Below are positions 35,600 to 44,742 of a stretch of 64,000 nucleotides of DNA, one piece after another. Both the position numbers and the translations under genes were made by a program. The notes beneath the pieces are model-generated. The model saw only the letters and a list, made by a program, of their open reading frames with translations. It made no database searches and had not been told where the DNA came from. Every line of letters starts with the position of its first letter. The stretch's first letter is position 1. Source of the stretch: DASSKA01 sp963839365. GTDB lineage: Bacteria > Actinomycetota > Actinomycetes > Propionibacteriales > Nocardioidaceae. The DNA is taken from contig CAWIUT010000003.1 of assembly GCA_963839365.1 (NCBI GenBank), positions 1 to 64,000 of the forward strand, read 5' to 3'.

Positions 35600-35661
35600 A
35601 GAACTCATCCGTCCATTCGTCCGCTTGCTCGCGGATCCTGCAGTCCTCTTGGTCGACAGCG

Positions 35662-35684
35662 ACACTAAACAAGCCTTCCGACAG
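35662..35684 (-). promoter_or_regulatory. PafBC-type (RecA-independent) promoter of recA
   Basis: On the minus strand CTGTCGGAA is followed after exactly 8 nt by TAGTGT. This fits the mycobacterial RecA-NDp consensus tTGTCRgtg-N8-TAnnnT. Transcription would start about 50 nt before the recA ATG. Confidence 0.7.
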
Positions 35685-35753
35685 TTTGACGAGCCCCACC
35701 TGCGGGGCTGGGGACAACGCTCGCCGTGTCGCCCTCTGGGGTTGTCGGACCCA

Positions 35754-35777
35754 ACCCTAGCCCGAACAGGTGTTCGA
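35754..35777 (-). promoter_or_regulatory. LexA box and -10 of the SOS promoter of recA
   Basis: The box at 35762-35777 is tcgaacacctgttcgg on the minus strand, one mismatch from TCGAAC-N4-GTTCGA. TAGGGT (35754-35759) follows 2 bp downstream as the -10. The mRNA leader to recA would be about 140 nt and would include the PafBC-type promoter. Confidence 0.8.
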
Positions 35778-35806
35778 GGGGCCCCGACACGCCCGGACAG
35801 AAGCTG

Positions 35807-37171
35807 TCACCAGGCCAGCGGCTCCTCGCCGGCCGGGCGGTGCCGCGCGGCACGGCGGGCCACCTCCCCCGCGGTGGCCACGCCCGCCGCGAGCACGGCG
35901 GCGAACAGCGTCAGCGCAGCGTAGTCGAGCACGCCGACGATCAGCCCGGCCAGCGCCCCGGCTGCGGCCGCCACCAGTCCCATCGTCAGGTCCGCCGCGC
36001 CCTGCACGTCGGTGCGCACCTCGTCGGGCGCGGACTCCGAGAGCAGCGCCGAGGCCGCCACCGTGCTCAGCGACCAGCCGAGCCCGAGCAGGAACAGGCC
36101 CACCCCGATCCGCACCGACGCCCCCCTCGGCGAGGTGCCGGCCAGCAGCAGCGCGAGCAGGAGCACGACGGACCCGGCGATCAGCACGGGCGGCCGGCCG
36201 AACCGGTCCGCGGCCCAGCCGACGGCCGGCGCGAACGCGTACATCCCGAGCACGTGCACGCTGATCACGAACCCGATCAGCTCCAGCCCGGCGTGTCCGG
36301 CGCTCATGTACAGCGGGGTCATCACCATCACCGAGACCATCACCGCGTGCCCCAGCGCCAGCCCGGCCACCCCGGCGGCCACCCCCGGCCGCTCCCGAGC
36401 CACCTGGAGCACCCGCGCCCAGTGCGGCCCGGAGCGGCTGACCGGCCGGTCGGCGACCGCGGCCTGCCGGGCCACCAGCAGCGGGTCGGGCCGCAGCAGC
36501 AGGCCGATCACCGCCCCGGCCAGCAGCACGCCGACCAGCGCGACCAGGAACGGTCCGGTCAGCCGCGGCAGCCCGAGCACGCCCGCCAGCCGGCCGGAGA
36601 CCCCCGTCAGGTTGGGACCCAGGACCGCCCCCAAGGTGGTGGCCCACACCACCGTGGACAGCGCCCGGGCGCGTCGCTGCGGCACGGCCAGGTCGGTCGC
36701 GGCGTACCGGGACTGCCCGTTCGCCGCGGTGGCCGACCCGAGCAGGCAGGCCCCGGCCAGCAGGGTCGCGAAGGAGCCGACCACCCCTGCCAGCACGCAC
36801 AGCCCGGCACCCAGCGCGCCGAGCAGGTAGCCGAGCATCAGCCCCGGTCGCCGGCCGCGCCGGCCCATCAGGTGGGCCAGGCCGAACGAGGCGACCGCCG
36901 CGCCCAGCACCTGCGCGGTCTGCGCCAGCCCGGCCAGCGTCTGCGTCCCGGAGACCTGCGCGGCCAGCAGCGCCGCCACCGCGATGCCGATGGAGGTGCC
37001 GACCCCGCCGAGCGCCTGGGCGGCGACCAGCGTCCAGAGCGTGCGGCGCTGCACCGCGCGAACCCGGTGCTCGGGCCAGCGGATCCCCCCGACCATCCCG
37101 CGGGCGAGCTCGGCCGCGTCGCGCCCGAGCCGGTTCGTCAGCCGCCGGCCGCGTCGCGCGGGGGCGCTCAC
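35807..37171 (-). CDS. MFS transporter
   Basis: A 454-aa membrane protein with about 12 TM segments between residues 48 and 440. The loop 2-3 motif is weak (GLAHLMGRRGRRPG) and the loop 8-9 copy is GWAADRFGRPP. The substrate is unknown. The GTG at 37171 is chosen because it follows the stop of the DUF3046 gene by 19 bp; the ATG of MVGGIRWP, 28 codons further in, is an alternative. The huge open frame that extends upstream to 40924 is an antisense artefact of high GC content. Confidence 0.83.
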   Translation of the reverse strand: MSAPARRGRRLTNRLGRDAAELARGMVGGIRWPEHRVRAVQRRTLWTLVAAQALGGVGTSIGIAVAALLAAQVSGTQTLAGLAQTAQVLGAAVASFGLAHLMGRRGRRPGLMLGYLLGALGAGLCVLAGVVGSFATLLAGACLLGSATAANGQSRYAATDLAVPQRRARALSTVVWATTLGAVLGPNLTGVSGRLAGVLGLPRLTGPFLVALVGVLLAGAVIGLLLRPDPLLVARQAAVADRPVSRSGPHWARVLQVARERPGVAAGVAGLALGHAVMVSVMVMTPLYMSAGHAGLELIGFVISVHVLGMYAFAPAVGWAADRFGRPPVLIAGSVVLLLALLLAGTSPRGASVRIGVGLFLLGLGWSLSTVAASALLSESAPDEVRTDVQGAADLTMGLVAAAAGALAGLIVGVLDYAALTLFAAVLAAGVATAGEVARRAARHRPAGEEPLAW

Positions 37172-37190
37172 CGGTCCGCCGTCGGGGGCT

Positions 37191-37385
37191 TCATCGGTCC
37201 CGGGCGGGCAGGCCCAGGGTCTCCCAGACCGCCCTCCACACCCGCTTGGGTGTCTCCCCCTGCGCCAGCGCCTCCCGCACGGTGCGGTGCTCGAGCGACG
37301 CCAGCACCTGCTGCTCGGCCCAGCTGCGCGCGTACGCCGGGCCCAGCGCCTGCTCCATCCGGCTCCAGAACTCGGTGTGCCGCAC
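37191..37385 (-). CDS. DUF3046 family protein
   Basis: A 64-aa protein opening RHTEFWSRMEQALGPAYARS, the hallmark of DUF3046, which sits near recA in many actinobacteria. The GTG at 37385 has GGAGG 4 nt upstream and fits the family start; the longer frame from 37481 overlaps the promoter of the divergent acetyltransferase. The function is unknown. It forms an operon with the MFS gene. Confidence 0.85.
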   Translation of the reverse strand: MRHTEFWSRMEQALGPAYARSWAEQQVLASLEHRTVREALAQGETPKRVWRAVWETLGLPARDR

Positions 37386-37474
37386 GTCGCCTCCCTCTCC
37401 TCGCGGTCGTCCGTCCACGAGCGTACGACGTGCGGGACGGAGCGCCCGGCGGCTGACCGAACGAGGTTGGAAGA

Positions 37475-38002
37475 ATGACACGCATGGACCCCGACATAGT
37501 GATCAGGCCGGCCGTCGTAGAGGATCTGAGCGACATCGCCGCGATCTACGCCCATGAGATCGCCACCAGCGTCGCCACGTTCGACCTCGAGCCACCCACC
37601 CCGTCGTACTGGCAGCAGAAGCTGGCCGGCAACCATCCCGGGGACCACCTCCTGGTCGCGGTCGACGCCGACAACGACGTGGTGGGCTACGCCTACTCGT
37701 GGTCCTACCGGCCGCGGCCGGCCTACCACCTGACCCGGGAGACCTCCATCTACCTGGACCCGTCGGCACGCGGACGCGGCATCGCCCGCCGGCTCTACCC
37801 GGCGCTGCTGGACACCATGGCCGGGTCCGGCGTGCACACCGCGGTTGCGCTGGTGGCGCAGCCGAACCCGGCGAGCGTGGCGTTGCACAAGGCGTGCGGG
37901 TTCGAGTTCGTGGGCACGATGTACCAGGTCGGCTACAAGTTCGACCGGTGGATCGACGTGGAGTGGTACCAGAAGATGCTCACCTCGTCGGCCACCCCGT
38001 GA
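37475..38002 (+). CDS. GNAT N-acetyltransferase, phosphinothricin acetyltransferase type
   Basis: A 175-aa acetyl-CoA-dependent N-acetyltransferase of the PAT/Bar/MddA group. The acetyl-CoA-binding motif A appears as YLDPSARGRGIARRLY (about 90-105), with conserved AIYAHEI near residue 24 and ASVALHKACGFEFVGTM at the C-terminal side. Likely substrates are methionine sulfoximine or phosphinothricin-like amino acids. GGAAG lies just before the ATG at 37475; an ATG three codons in is an alternative. Confidence 0.87.
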   Translation: MTRMDPDIVIRPAVVEDLSDIAAIYAHEIATSVATFDLEPPTPSYWQQKLAGNHPGDHLLVAVDADNDVVGYAYSWSYRPRPAYHLTRETSIYLDPSARGRGIARRLYPALLDTMAGSGVHTAVALVAQPNPASVALHKACGFEFVGTMYQVGYKFDRWIDVEWYQKMLTSSATP

Positions 38003-38047
38003 CGAGGCCCCCCGCGGGCTGCCCCAGCCGGACCTGAGGAGGCGCAG

Positions 38048-39613
38048 ATGAGCCAGACGCTGCTGTTCGCCCTTCTCGGCCTCGGCATCGTCGCCCTCAC
38101 GCCGTTGGCCAAGAAGGTCAGCATCCCCCAGCCGGTGCTGCTCACGCTGTTCGGGCTGGCGCTCGGGTTGCTGCCGTTCAGGACCTCGCTGCACCTCGCC
38201 CCCGAGCTGATCCTGCCGGTGGTGCTGCCGCCGCTGCTGTTCGCCGCCACCCAGCGGACCACCGCGCGGGAGTTCCGGGAGCACGCGGACGCGGTGCTGC
38301 TGCTCGCGGTGGGGCTGACGCTGGCGACCATGGGCGTGGTGACCGTGGTCAGCCACCTGCTCGGCCTGCCGTGGGCCGCAGCCGCCGTGCTCGGTGCGAT
38401 CGTCTCCCCGCCCGACCCGGTGGCCGCGACCGCCGTGGCGCGCCGGCTGCGGCTGCCGCAGCGGCTGGTGTCGATCCTGGAGGGCGAGGGGATGTTCAAC
38501 GACGCCACCGCCCTGGTGCTCTACAAGGTCTCCGTGGCGGTGACCGTCACGGGCACGTTCTCCGCCGGCCACGCCGTCATCGACCTGGTGCTGGCGGTGG
38601 GGGTGGGCGTCGGCATCGGTCTGCTGATCGGGGTGCTGACCCGGATGGCGCTGGCCGCCCTGCACGAGCCGGCGCCGGAGACCACCGTGACGCTGATGGC
38701 CCCGTTCGGCGCCTACCTGGTCGCCGACCAGCTGCACGGCTCCGGGGTGCTCGCGGTGCTGGCGCTCGGACTGTACGTGCGCACCACCGCGCACTCCGCG
38801 GTCACGTCGCAGGGCTGGCTGCTCGGCCGTGCGGTGTGGGAGTACGTCGACTTCGCGATCACCAGCCTGGTGTTCGGGCTGGTCGGCTTCGAGCTCGTGA
38901 AGGTGGTCACCGGCACGGACGGCGGCAACGGCACCTACCTGCTGGCGGCAGTGGTGATCGGCTCGCTGGTGCTGTTCCGGGCTGCGTGGATCTTCCCGGC
39001 GGCCTGGCTCGCCCGGCGGCGGGCCCGGCGGCGCGACTACCCCTCCCCGGTGGGCTGGCGGGAGTCGGCTGTGGTGTCGTGGGCGGGGATGCGCGGCGTG
39101 GTCACCGTGGCGACCGCACTGGCGCTGCCGTTGACGGTGGCCGGCGGCGGGGCCTTCCCGCACCGGGAGGAGATCGTGATCGTGGGGCTGCTGGTGGTGC
39201 TGGTGACCCTCGTCGTACAGGGGCTGACGCTGGCGCCGCTCACCATGCGGCTGCACGTGGCGAGCGAGGCAAGCGGCCTGCGAGAGGCGCTCCGGCTGCG
39301 CCAGCGGGCCGCCGAGGCGGCGCTGCGTCAGGTGGAGAGCAACACCGACGACGTGGCACCGGAGGTGCGGGAGGCCGCGGTCCGCCAGTACCGGGGCTAC
39401 CTCGACGCGCAGAAGGCGATGATGACCGCCCGGGACGCGGAGACCGACAGCGACTCCGAGGCCAGCGACGAGTTGCGCGAGGTGCTCCGCCGAGCGATCG
39501 GCGTCGAGCGCGACCTGGTGCTGGCCGCCCGGCGGCGCGGCGAGGTGACCGCTCAGACCGCCGACGAGGTGCTGCGCGACATCGAGGGTCGCGCGGTGCG
39601 CGACTCGGCCTGA
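38048..39613 (+). CDS. Na+/H+ antiporter, CPA1 family
   Basis: A 521-aa protein with about 12 TM segments up to residue 400 and a hydrophilic C-terminal domain. Family signatures are PPLLFAAT (about 61-68), SPPDPVAATAVARRL (with the ion-binding Asp) and EGEGMFNDATALVLYK. The ATG follows GAGGAGGCGC. It follows the acetyltransferase gene by 45 bp and may be co-transcribed. It exports sodium or potassium in exchange for protons. Confidence 0.9.
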   Translation: MSQTLLFALLGLGIVALTPLAKKVSIPQPVLLTLFGLALGLLPFRTSLHLAPELILPVVLPPLLFAATQRTTAREFREHADAVLLLAVGLTLATMGVVTVVSHLLGLPWAAAAVLGAIVSPPDPVAATAVARRLRLPQRLVSILEGEGMFNDATALVLYKVSVAVTVTGTFSAGHAVIDLVLAVGVGVGIGLLIGVLTRMALAALHEPAPETTVTLMAPFGAYLVADQLHGSGVLAVLALGLYVRTTAHSAVTSQGWLLGRAVWEYVDFAITSLVFGLVGFELVKVVTGTDGGNGTYLLAAVVIGSLVLFRAAWIFPAAWLARRRARRRDYPSPVGWRESAVVSWAGMRGVVTVATALALPLTVAGGGAFPHREEIVIVGLLVVLVTLVVQGLTLAPLTMRLHVASEASGLREALRLRQRAAEAALRQVESNTDDVAPEVREAAVRQYRGYLDAQKAMMTARDAETDSDSEASDELREVLRRAIGVERDLVLAARRRGEVTAQTADEVLRDIEGRAVRDSA

Positions 39614-39660
39614 CCCATCCGCCTGGCCCTGCCTGAGCCATCTGCCTGACCCTGGCTGAC
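39608..39660 (+). repeat. Imperfect 23-24-bp direct repeat after the antiporter gene
   Basis: Units beginning gcctgacccatccgcctggc and gcctgagccatctgcctgac lie in tandem, followed by a partial third, filling the gap before the Nudix gene. The first unit overlaps the antiporter stop codon. Confidence 0.7.
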
Positions 39661-39685
39661 CCACCTGAGAGAGGAGACACAGCGC

Positions 39686-40159
39686 ATGCCGATGTCGGAG
39701 TACATGACCCGGATCCGCGCCAAGATCGGCTCGGACCTGCTGCTCACCCCGGCCGTGGGCGTGGCGGTCTTCGACGAGCAGGACCGGCTGCTGCTCGCCC
39801 ACCACGTGGACACCGGCCGGTGGGCGACCGTGGGCGGGGCGATGGACCCCGACGAGTCCCCGGTCGACGCCGCGCTCCGCGAGCTCGCGGAGGAGACCGC
39901 GCTGCGCGCCGAGGTCGTGGGCCTCGTCGACGTGTACGGCGGGCCGAAGCTCCGGGTCAGCTATCCCAACGGCGACCAGGCCAGCTACGTGGTGACCATC
40001 TACGCCGCCCGGTTCGCCGGCGGTGAGCCGAGGCTGCAGCTCGACGAGATCGACGACCTCGGCTGGTTCACCCGTCCGGAGGCCGACGCGCTGCCGAAGC
40101 GGGTCGACATGCACCTCATCGTCGCGGACTGCTTCGACTGGTGGAGCGCCCACCACTGA
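39686..40159 (+). CDS. Nudix hydrolase
   Basis: A 157-aa pyrophosphohydrolase. The Nudix box runs from GAMDPDE to REL and AEE (about 51-73) and fits GX5EX7REUXEEXGU except that the last glycine is alanine (EETAL). The substrate is a nucleoside diphosphate derivative, not further defined. The ATG follows GAGAGAGGAG with good spacing. It converges with the ABC-2 exporter operon, 17 bp apart. Confidence 0.9.
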   Translation: MPMSEYMTRIRAKIGSDLLLTPAVGVAVFDEQDRLLLAHHVDTGRWATVGGAMDPDESPVDAALRELAEETALRAEVVGLVDVYGGPKLRVSYPNGDQASYVVTIYAARFAGGEPRLQLDEIDDLGWFTRPEADALPKRVDMHLIVADCFDWWSAHH

Positions 40160-40176
40160 GCCCGCCCGATGTGCGG

Positions 40177-40986
40177 TCAGGACAGCAGCAGGATGTCCAG
40201 CCGGCGTCGTACGACGGCGAGCCCGACCAGACCCATCGCGGACAGGTACACCACCGACGCGAGCGACCCCCAGGTCACCGCGCCGGTCGTCAGCTCCCGG
40301 CACAGCACCACGCTGCGGTAGAGCGGGGTCAGCTCCACGACCCAGCGCAGCGCGGTGGGGAACGCGGTGATCGGGAAGAACGTGCCGGAGAACAAGAACA
40401 TCGGGATGATCGCGAGCTGGACGAACTCGAAGTCCTGCCAGGACCTCATGAACGTGGTCAGTGCCATCCCGACCCCGGAGAAGGCCAGCCCGGTCAGCAG
40501 GGTCGCCGGCAGGGCCAGCAGCGCCCACCACGACGACACGTAGCCCATCGCGGCCATCACCGCCAGGAAGCCGGCGGAGTACACGCCCGACCGCAGCAGC
40601 GCCCAGGTGATCTCCCCCCGCGCCACCTGGGTGGTGCGCATCGGGGTGGCCAGCACCGACTCGTAGAGCTTGTCGTACTTCAGCTTGAAGAAGATGTTGT
40701 AGGTCGAGTCGAGGATCGCGCCGTTCATCGCCGACGCGGCGAGCATCCCCGGCGCGACGAACACCGCGTAGGGGATCGTCTGGCCGTGGTAGGAGAACCC
40801 GTGGATCATCTGGCCGACGCCGACGCCGATCGAGAACAGGTACAGCACCGGCTCGAGGAAACCGGTCAGGAAGAAGATCCACGCCCGGCGGTAGGCGAGG
40901 TAGTTGCGGTGCACTAGCCGCCACGACGACGCCCGCGGCCGCTCCTCCAGGCGGCGGCCGACGAGACCGACGGACAGGACCGACAT
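40177..40986 (-). CDS. ABC-2 type exporter permease (second)
   Basis: A 269-aa membrane protein with six TM segments, starting about residue 35. It contains LFSGTFFPITAFPTALRWVVELTPLYR, the NodJ/DrrB-type signature of polysaccharide or drug exporters. The ATG shares a base with the stop of the first permease (TGATG). It is the last gene of a three-gene operon. It is paralogous to the first permease, giving a heterodimeric channel. Confidence 0.9.
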   Translation of the reverse strand: MSVLSVGLVGRRLEERPRASSWRLVHRNYLAYRRAWIFFLTGFLEPVLYLFSIGVGVGQMIHGFSYHGQTIPYAVFVAPGMLAASAMNGAILDSTYNIFFKLKYDKLYESVLATPMRTTQVARGEITWALLRSGVYSAGFLAVMAAMGYVSSWWALLALPATLLTGLAFSGVGMALTTFMRSWQDFEFVQLAIIPMFLFSGTFFPITAFPTALRWVVELTPLYRSVVLCRELTTGAVTWGSLASVVYLSAMGLVGLAVVRRRLDILLLS

Positions 40987-41824
40987 CAGTGCTCCAGCCT
41001 GCGGGTCAGGGCCCGCACCGCCAGGGCCCAGCCGACCGCGGCCAGCACCGCGAGGTAGCCCACGTGCACCCCGGCCAGCGGCCAGTCCACCCGGCCGAGC
41101 ACCAGCATCCGGGTCAGGTCGACGCCGTGCCACAGCGGCGTGAACCGGGCGACCCACTCCAGCGGCGCGGACAGGTTCGAGATCGGGAAGAACGCCCCGG
41201 AGAACAAGAACAGCGGCAGCACCACCAGCCGGAAGATCACCGCGAACCCCGCCTCGGACTTCATCGCGGCCGCGTAGGCGAAGATCGGCGCGGCGAACGC
41301 CAGCCCCACCAGGACCGAGGCGAAGAACGCGCCGAGCACACCGGGCGCGGACGCGAACACCCCGAAGGGCGCGAGCACCAGCAGGAACACGCCGCAGGTC
41401 GTCGCCACCCGGAACGCCACGAACAGCAGCTGCGCGCTCACCACGTCGGCGACGCCCAGCGGTGTCGCGGTCATCCCGTAGTAGGTGCGGTGCCACTTGA
41501 TCATGCCCATCACGGGGTAGGTGACCTCCCCCGTCGCGGTCTGCATCGCCTGCGCCGCGACCAGCCCCGGCGCGATGAAGGCGAGGTACGACGGGGCACC
41601 GTCGAGGTTCGCGCCACCCCGGTTGATGAACCCGCCGAGCAGCACCCCCATCGCGAGCACGTAGAACAGCGGCATCACGAACGAGGTGACCGCCGTGCCC
41701 TTCCAGGTCCGCTTGTAGACCGTGAGCCAGTAGTCGAGCTGGCGCAGCACCAGGCTCAGGTGGCCCGGCGAGCGGATCACCGGGCTGCTTGCCGGGCTGC
41801 TTGCCGGGCTGCTCACTGAGCCGC

Positions 41825-41828
<4 letters not shown>
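40986..41828 (-). CDS. ABC-2 type exporter permease (first)
   Basis: A 280-aa protein with six TM segments and the matching signature LFSGAFFPISNLSAPLEWVARFTPLWH. The N-terminus carries SPASSPASSP encoded by a 12-bp repeat (41781-41816). It overlaps the ATPase gene by 4 bp and the second permease by 1 bp. NodJ-like pairs export lipo-oligosaccharides, teichoic-type polymers or drugs; the cargo is not known here. Confidence 0.9.
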
Positions 41829-42820
<992 letters not shown>

Positions 42821-42827
42821 GCAGTCG

Positions 42828-42833
42828 ACCCTA
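42828..42833 (-). promoter_or_regulatory. -10 hexamer for the leaderless ABC exporter operon
   Basis: TAGGGT on the minus strand, 7 nt before the GTG start. Confidence 0.55.
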
Positions 42834-42983
42834 ACCGCTGCCCACCCCCGGTTCATTCCGATTTCCGGCCGCGGAGCCCAACGCCCGGGCAACCTTCCGG
42901 GCCCCTCACGCGTCCTTCCGTGCGAGAGGCCCGGATTCGGGCCTTGGTCAGGACGTGTCGGGCATGGGCCGGAGCGAGGCAGG

Positions 42984-43526
42984 ATGGCAGTGAGCACGGC
43001 GGGCGCGGCGCCGTACCAGCTCACGGCGAACGGGGTGAGGATGCGCGACCAGGACGGGTTCGACGCGTTCGTGCGCGCGCACCTGCCCCGGTTGCTCGCG
43101 TTCGGCCGGGTGCTCACCGGCAGCGAGGACGCGGCCGCGGACCTCGTGCAGGACGCGCTGGAGCGCACCCTGCTGAACTGGCAGCGCATCGAGTCCCGGG
43201 AGAGCGCGGAGGGCTACGTGCGGCGGATCATGGTCAACCGGAACATCTCGCTGTGGCGGCGGTTCCGCCGCGAGACCGTCACCGACCGAGTGCCCGAGCA
43301 GCCGGTCGAGCCCACCACCGGCACCGACCGCGACGGCGTGGCCTGGGCGGCGCTCCTGCGACTCCCGCCGCGCCAGCGCGCGGTGATCGCGCTGCGCTAC
43401 TACGAGGACCTGTCCGAGGCGGAGATCGCCCGGGTGCTGGGGTGCTCGGTGGGCACCGTGAAGAGCCAGGCGAGCCGAGCGATGAGCAAGCTGCGGCAGC
43501 TGGTGCCGAGCGAAGGGATGCTGTGA
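42984..43526 (+). CDS. ECF RNA polymerase sigma factor, SigE-like family
   Basis: A 180-aa sigma-70 factor with region 2 (about 25-95, including GSEDAAADLVQDALERTLLNWQRI) and region 4 helix-turn-helix (about 120-175, YYEDLSEAEIARVLGCSVGTVKSQASRAM). The ATG at 42984 follows GAGG; the ATG at 43041 would also give a complete region 2. Its stop overlaps the start of the next gene, a membrane protein, by one base, so that protein is the probable anti-sigma or sensor partner. Confidence 0.9.
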   Translation: MAVSTAGAAPYQLTANGVRMRDQDGFDAFVRAHLPRLLAFGRVLTGSEDAAADLVQDALERTLLNWQRIESRESAEGYVRRIMVNRNISLWRRFRRETVTDRVPEQPVEPTTGTDRDGVAWAALLRLPPRQRAVIALRYYEDLSEAEIARVLGCSVGTVKSQASRAMSKLRQLVPSEGML

Positions 43527-44692
43527 TGGACGAGCTCGAGGAGTCCGTGCGCAGCGCGCTGCGGGCCGCGGAGCAGCCCGCCGATCCCGAGGAGTTCCTG
43601 CAGCGGGTGCGCTCCGGCGCGCGACGCCGGCGGCGCCGGCACCAGCTGGCCGCCGCGACCGCGCTCGCCGCGGCGGCCGCCGTGGTCGGGGTGGTGCTGG
43701 CCACCTCCCTGCCCCTGCAGCGCCCGGCTCCGCCGCCGTACGCCGCCCGGCAGACCATCGACCTCCCGCCCGCCGGCACCGGGGCGGTGCTCTCGGTCAG
43801 CGCCGCCTCCCCCGAGCGGTGGTGGGTGCTGTCCTCGGCGCCGTGCCGAACGTTCGCGACCGGGTGCGCGGTCGTCGGCGGCACGAACCTCGACCACGCC
43901 GTCCGGGTCCCGGCTTCCACCCCTGGCGACACCGACATCCCGACTGCGAGCACCGTGGACGAGGTCCGGTTCGCCGTCGACGGCAGGGACGGCTGGTTGT
44001 TCGGCGGCGCGTTGTGGGCGACCCACGACGGCGGGCGCACCTGGCACCGGCAGGCGCTGCCCGGCGGTACGACGGTGGAGAGCCTCGCCGCCTACGGCGA
44101 CCGGGTGTACGCGCTGACCATCGGGGCGCACAGGAGGGTCGGCATGCTCACCTCGCCCACCTCCTCGGACAGCTGGACCCGGCAGCGCCTGCCCCGGGGC
44201 ATCTCCGTCCACGGCAGCCGGCTGGCGCTCTCGCGCGGTGTGCAGGCGTTCGCCGCCAAGACCCCCCGGGTCCGCGGCATCGTGGTCAGCCACGACGGCG
44301 GCCGGACCTGGAAGCTCACGCGCTCCCCGTGCGGCACCGCTGCGCTGGCGGCGACCGGCACGTCACTGTGGGCGACCTGTCCAGCCGACTCCGGCGGCGC
44401 GGTCTACACCTCTGCCGAAGGCCGGAGCTGGCGCCGGGTGGGGGCGGTGATGCTCGGGGAGGGCACCCAGCTGGCCCCGCTGACGAACCGGGACACTCTG
44501 GTCTACCTCGACCACCGGGTCGACCTGCTGGACCAGGACGGCGCCGTGCACCAGGTCGCCGTGCCGCTGCGGCCCGGCGAGCAGATCCGCTACGTGGGGT
44601 TCAACGACGCCACGCACGGCTTCCTGGTCACCACCTCCGGGCGGCTGCTGGTCAGCAGTGACGCCGGGCACTCCTGGACCCAGGCGAGGTAA
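43526..44692 (+). CDS. Membrane protein with extracytoplasmic Asp-box beta-propeller, probable anti-sigma partner
   Basis: A 388-aa protein with a short acidic cytoplasmic N-terminus (1-38), an arginine run, one TM helix (about 41-61) and a large extracytoplasmic domain. That domain holds at least four Asp-box-like motifs (THDGGRTW, SHDGGRTW, TSAEGRSW, SSDAGHSW), as in sialidase/BNR or YCF48-like propellers. No zinc anti-sigma (ZAS) HxxxCxxC motif is seen. Coupling to the sigma gene (TGATG) suggests that a ligand-binding propeller controls it. The GTG one codon upstream is an alternative start. Confidence 0.78.
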   Translation: MDELEESVRSALRAAEQPADPEEFLQRVRSGARRRRRRHQLAAATALAAAAAVVGVVLATSLPLQRPAPPPYAARQTIDLPPAGTGAVLSVSAASPERWWVLSSAPCRTFATGCAVVGGTNLDHAVRVPASTPGDTDIPTASTVDEVRFAVDGRDGWLFGGALWATHDGGRTWHRQALPGGTTVESLAAYGDRVYALTIGAHRRVGMLTSPTSSDSWTRQRLPRGISVHGSRLALSRGVQAFAAKTPRVRGIVVSHDGGRTWKLTRSPCGTAALAATGTSLWATCPADSGGAVYTSAEGRSWRRVGAVMLGEGTQLAPLTNRDTLVYLDHRVDLLDQDGAVHQVAVPLRPGEQIRYVGFNDATHGFLVTTSGRLLVSSDAGHSWTQAR

Positions 44693-44713
44693 GGCCTCTC
44701 GCTGCCCGCGGGA

Positions 44714-44736
44714 CCGTCGGCCCGATGGGTCAGGAT
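44714..44736 (+). promoter_or_regulatory. lhr promoter, leaderless, with a weak PafBC-type motif
   Basis: CAGGAT at 44731-44736 lies 6 nt before the GTG. An upstream ccgtcggcc lies exactly 8 nt before it, resembling the RecA-NDp layout but with CGTCG for TGTCR. The hexamer is the firmer part. Confidence 0.35.
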
Positions 44737-44742
44737 GGTGGG

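Noticed and set aside
35807..40924. 1,705-aa continuous open frame on the minus strand
   Set aside because: Only its 3' part (to 37171) is a real MFS gene; the rest is antisense to the acetyltransferase, antiporter and Nudix genes.
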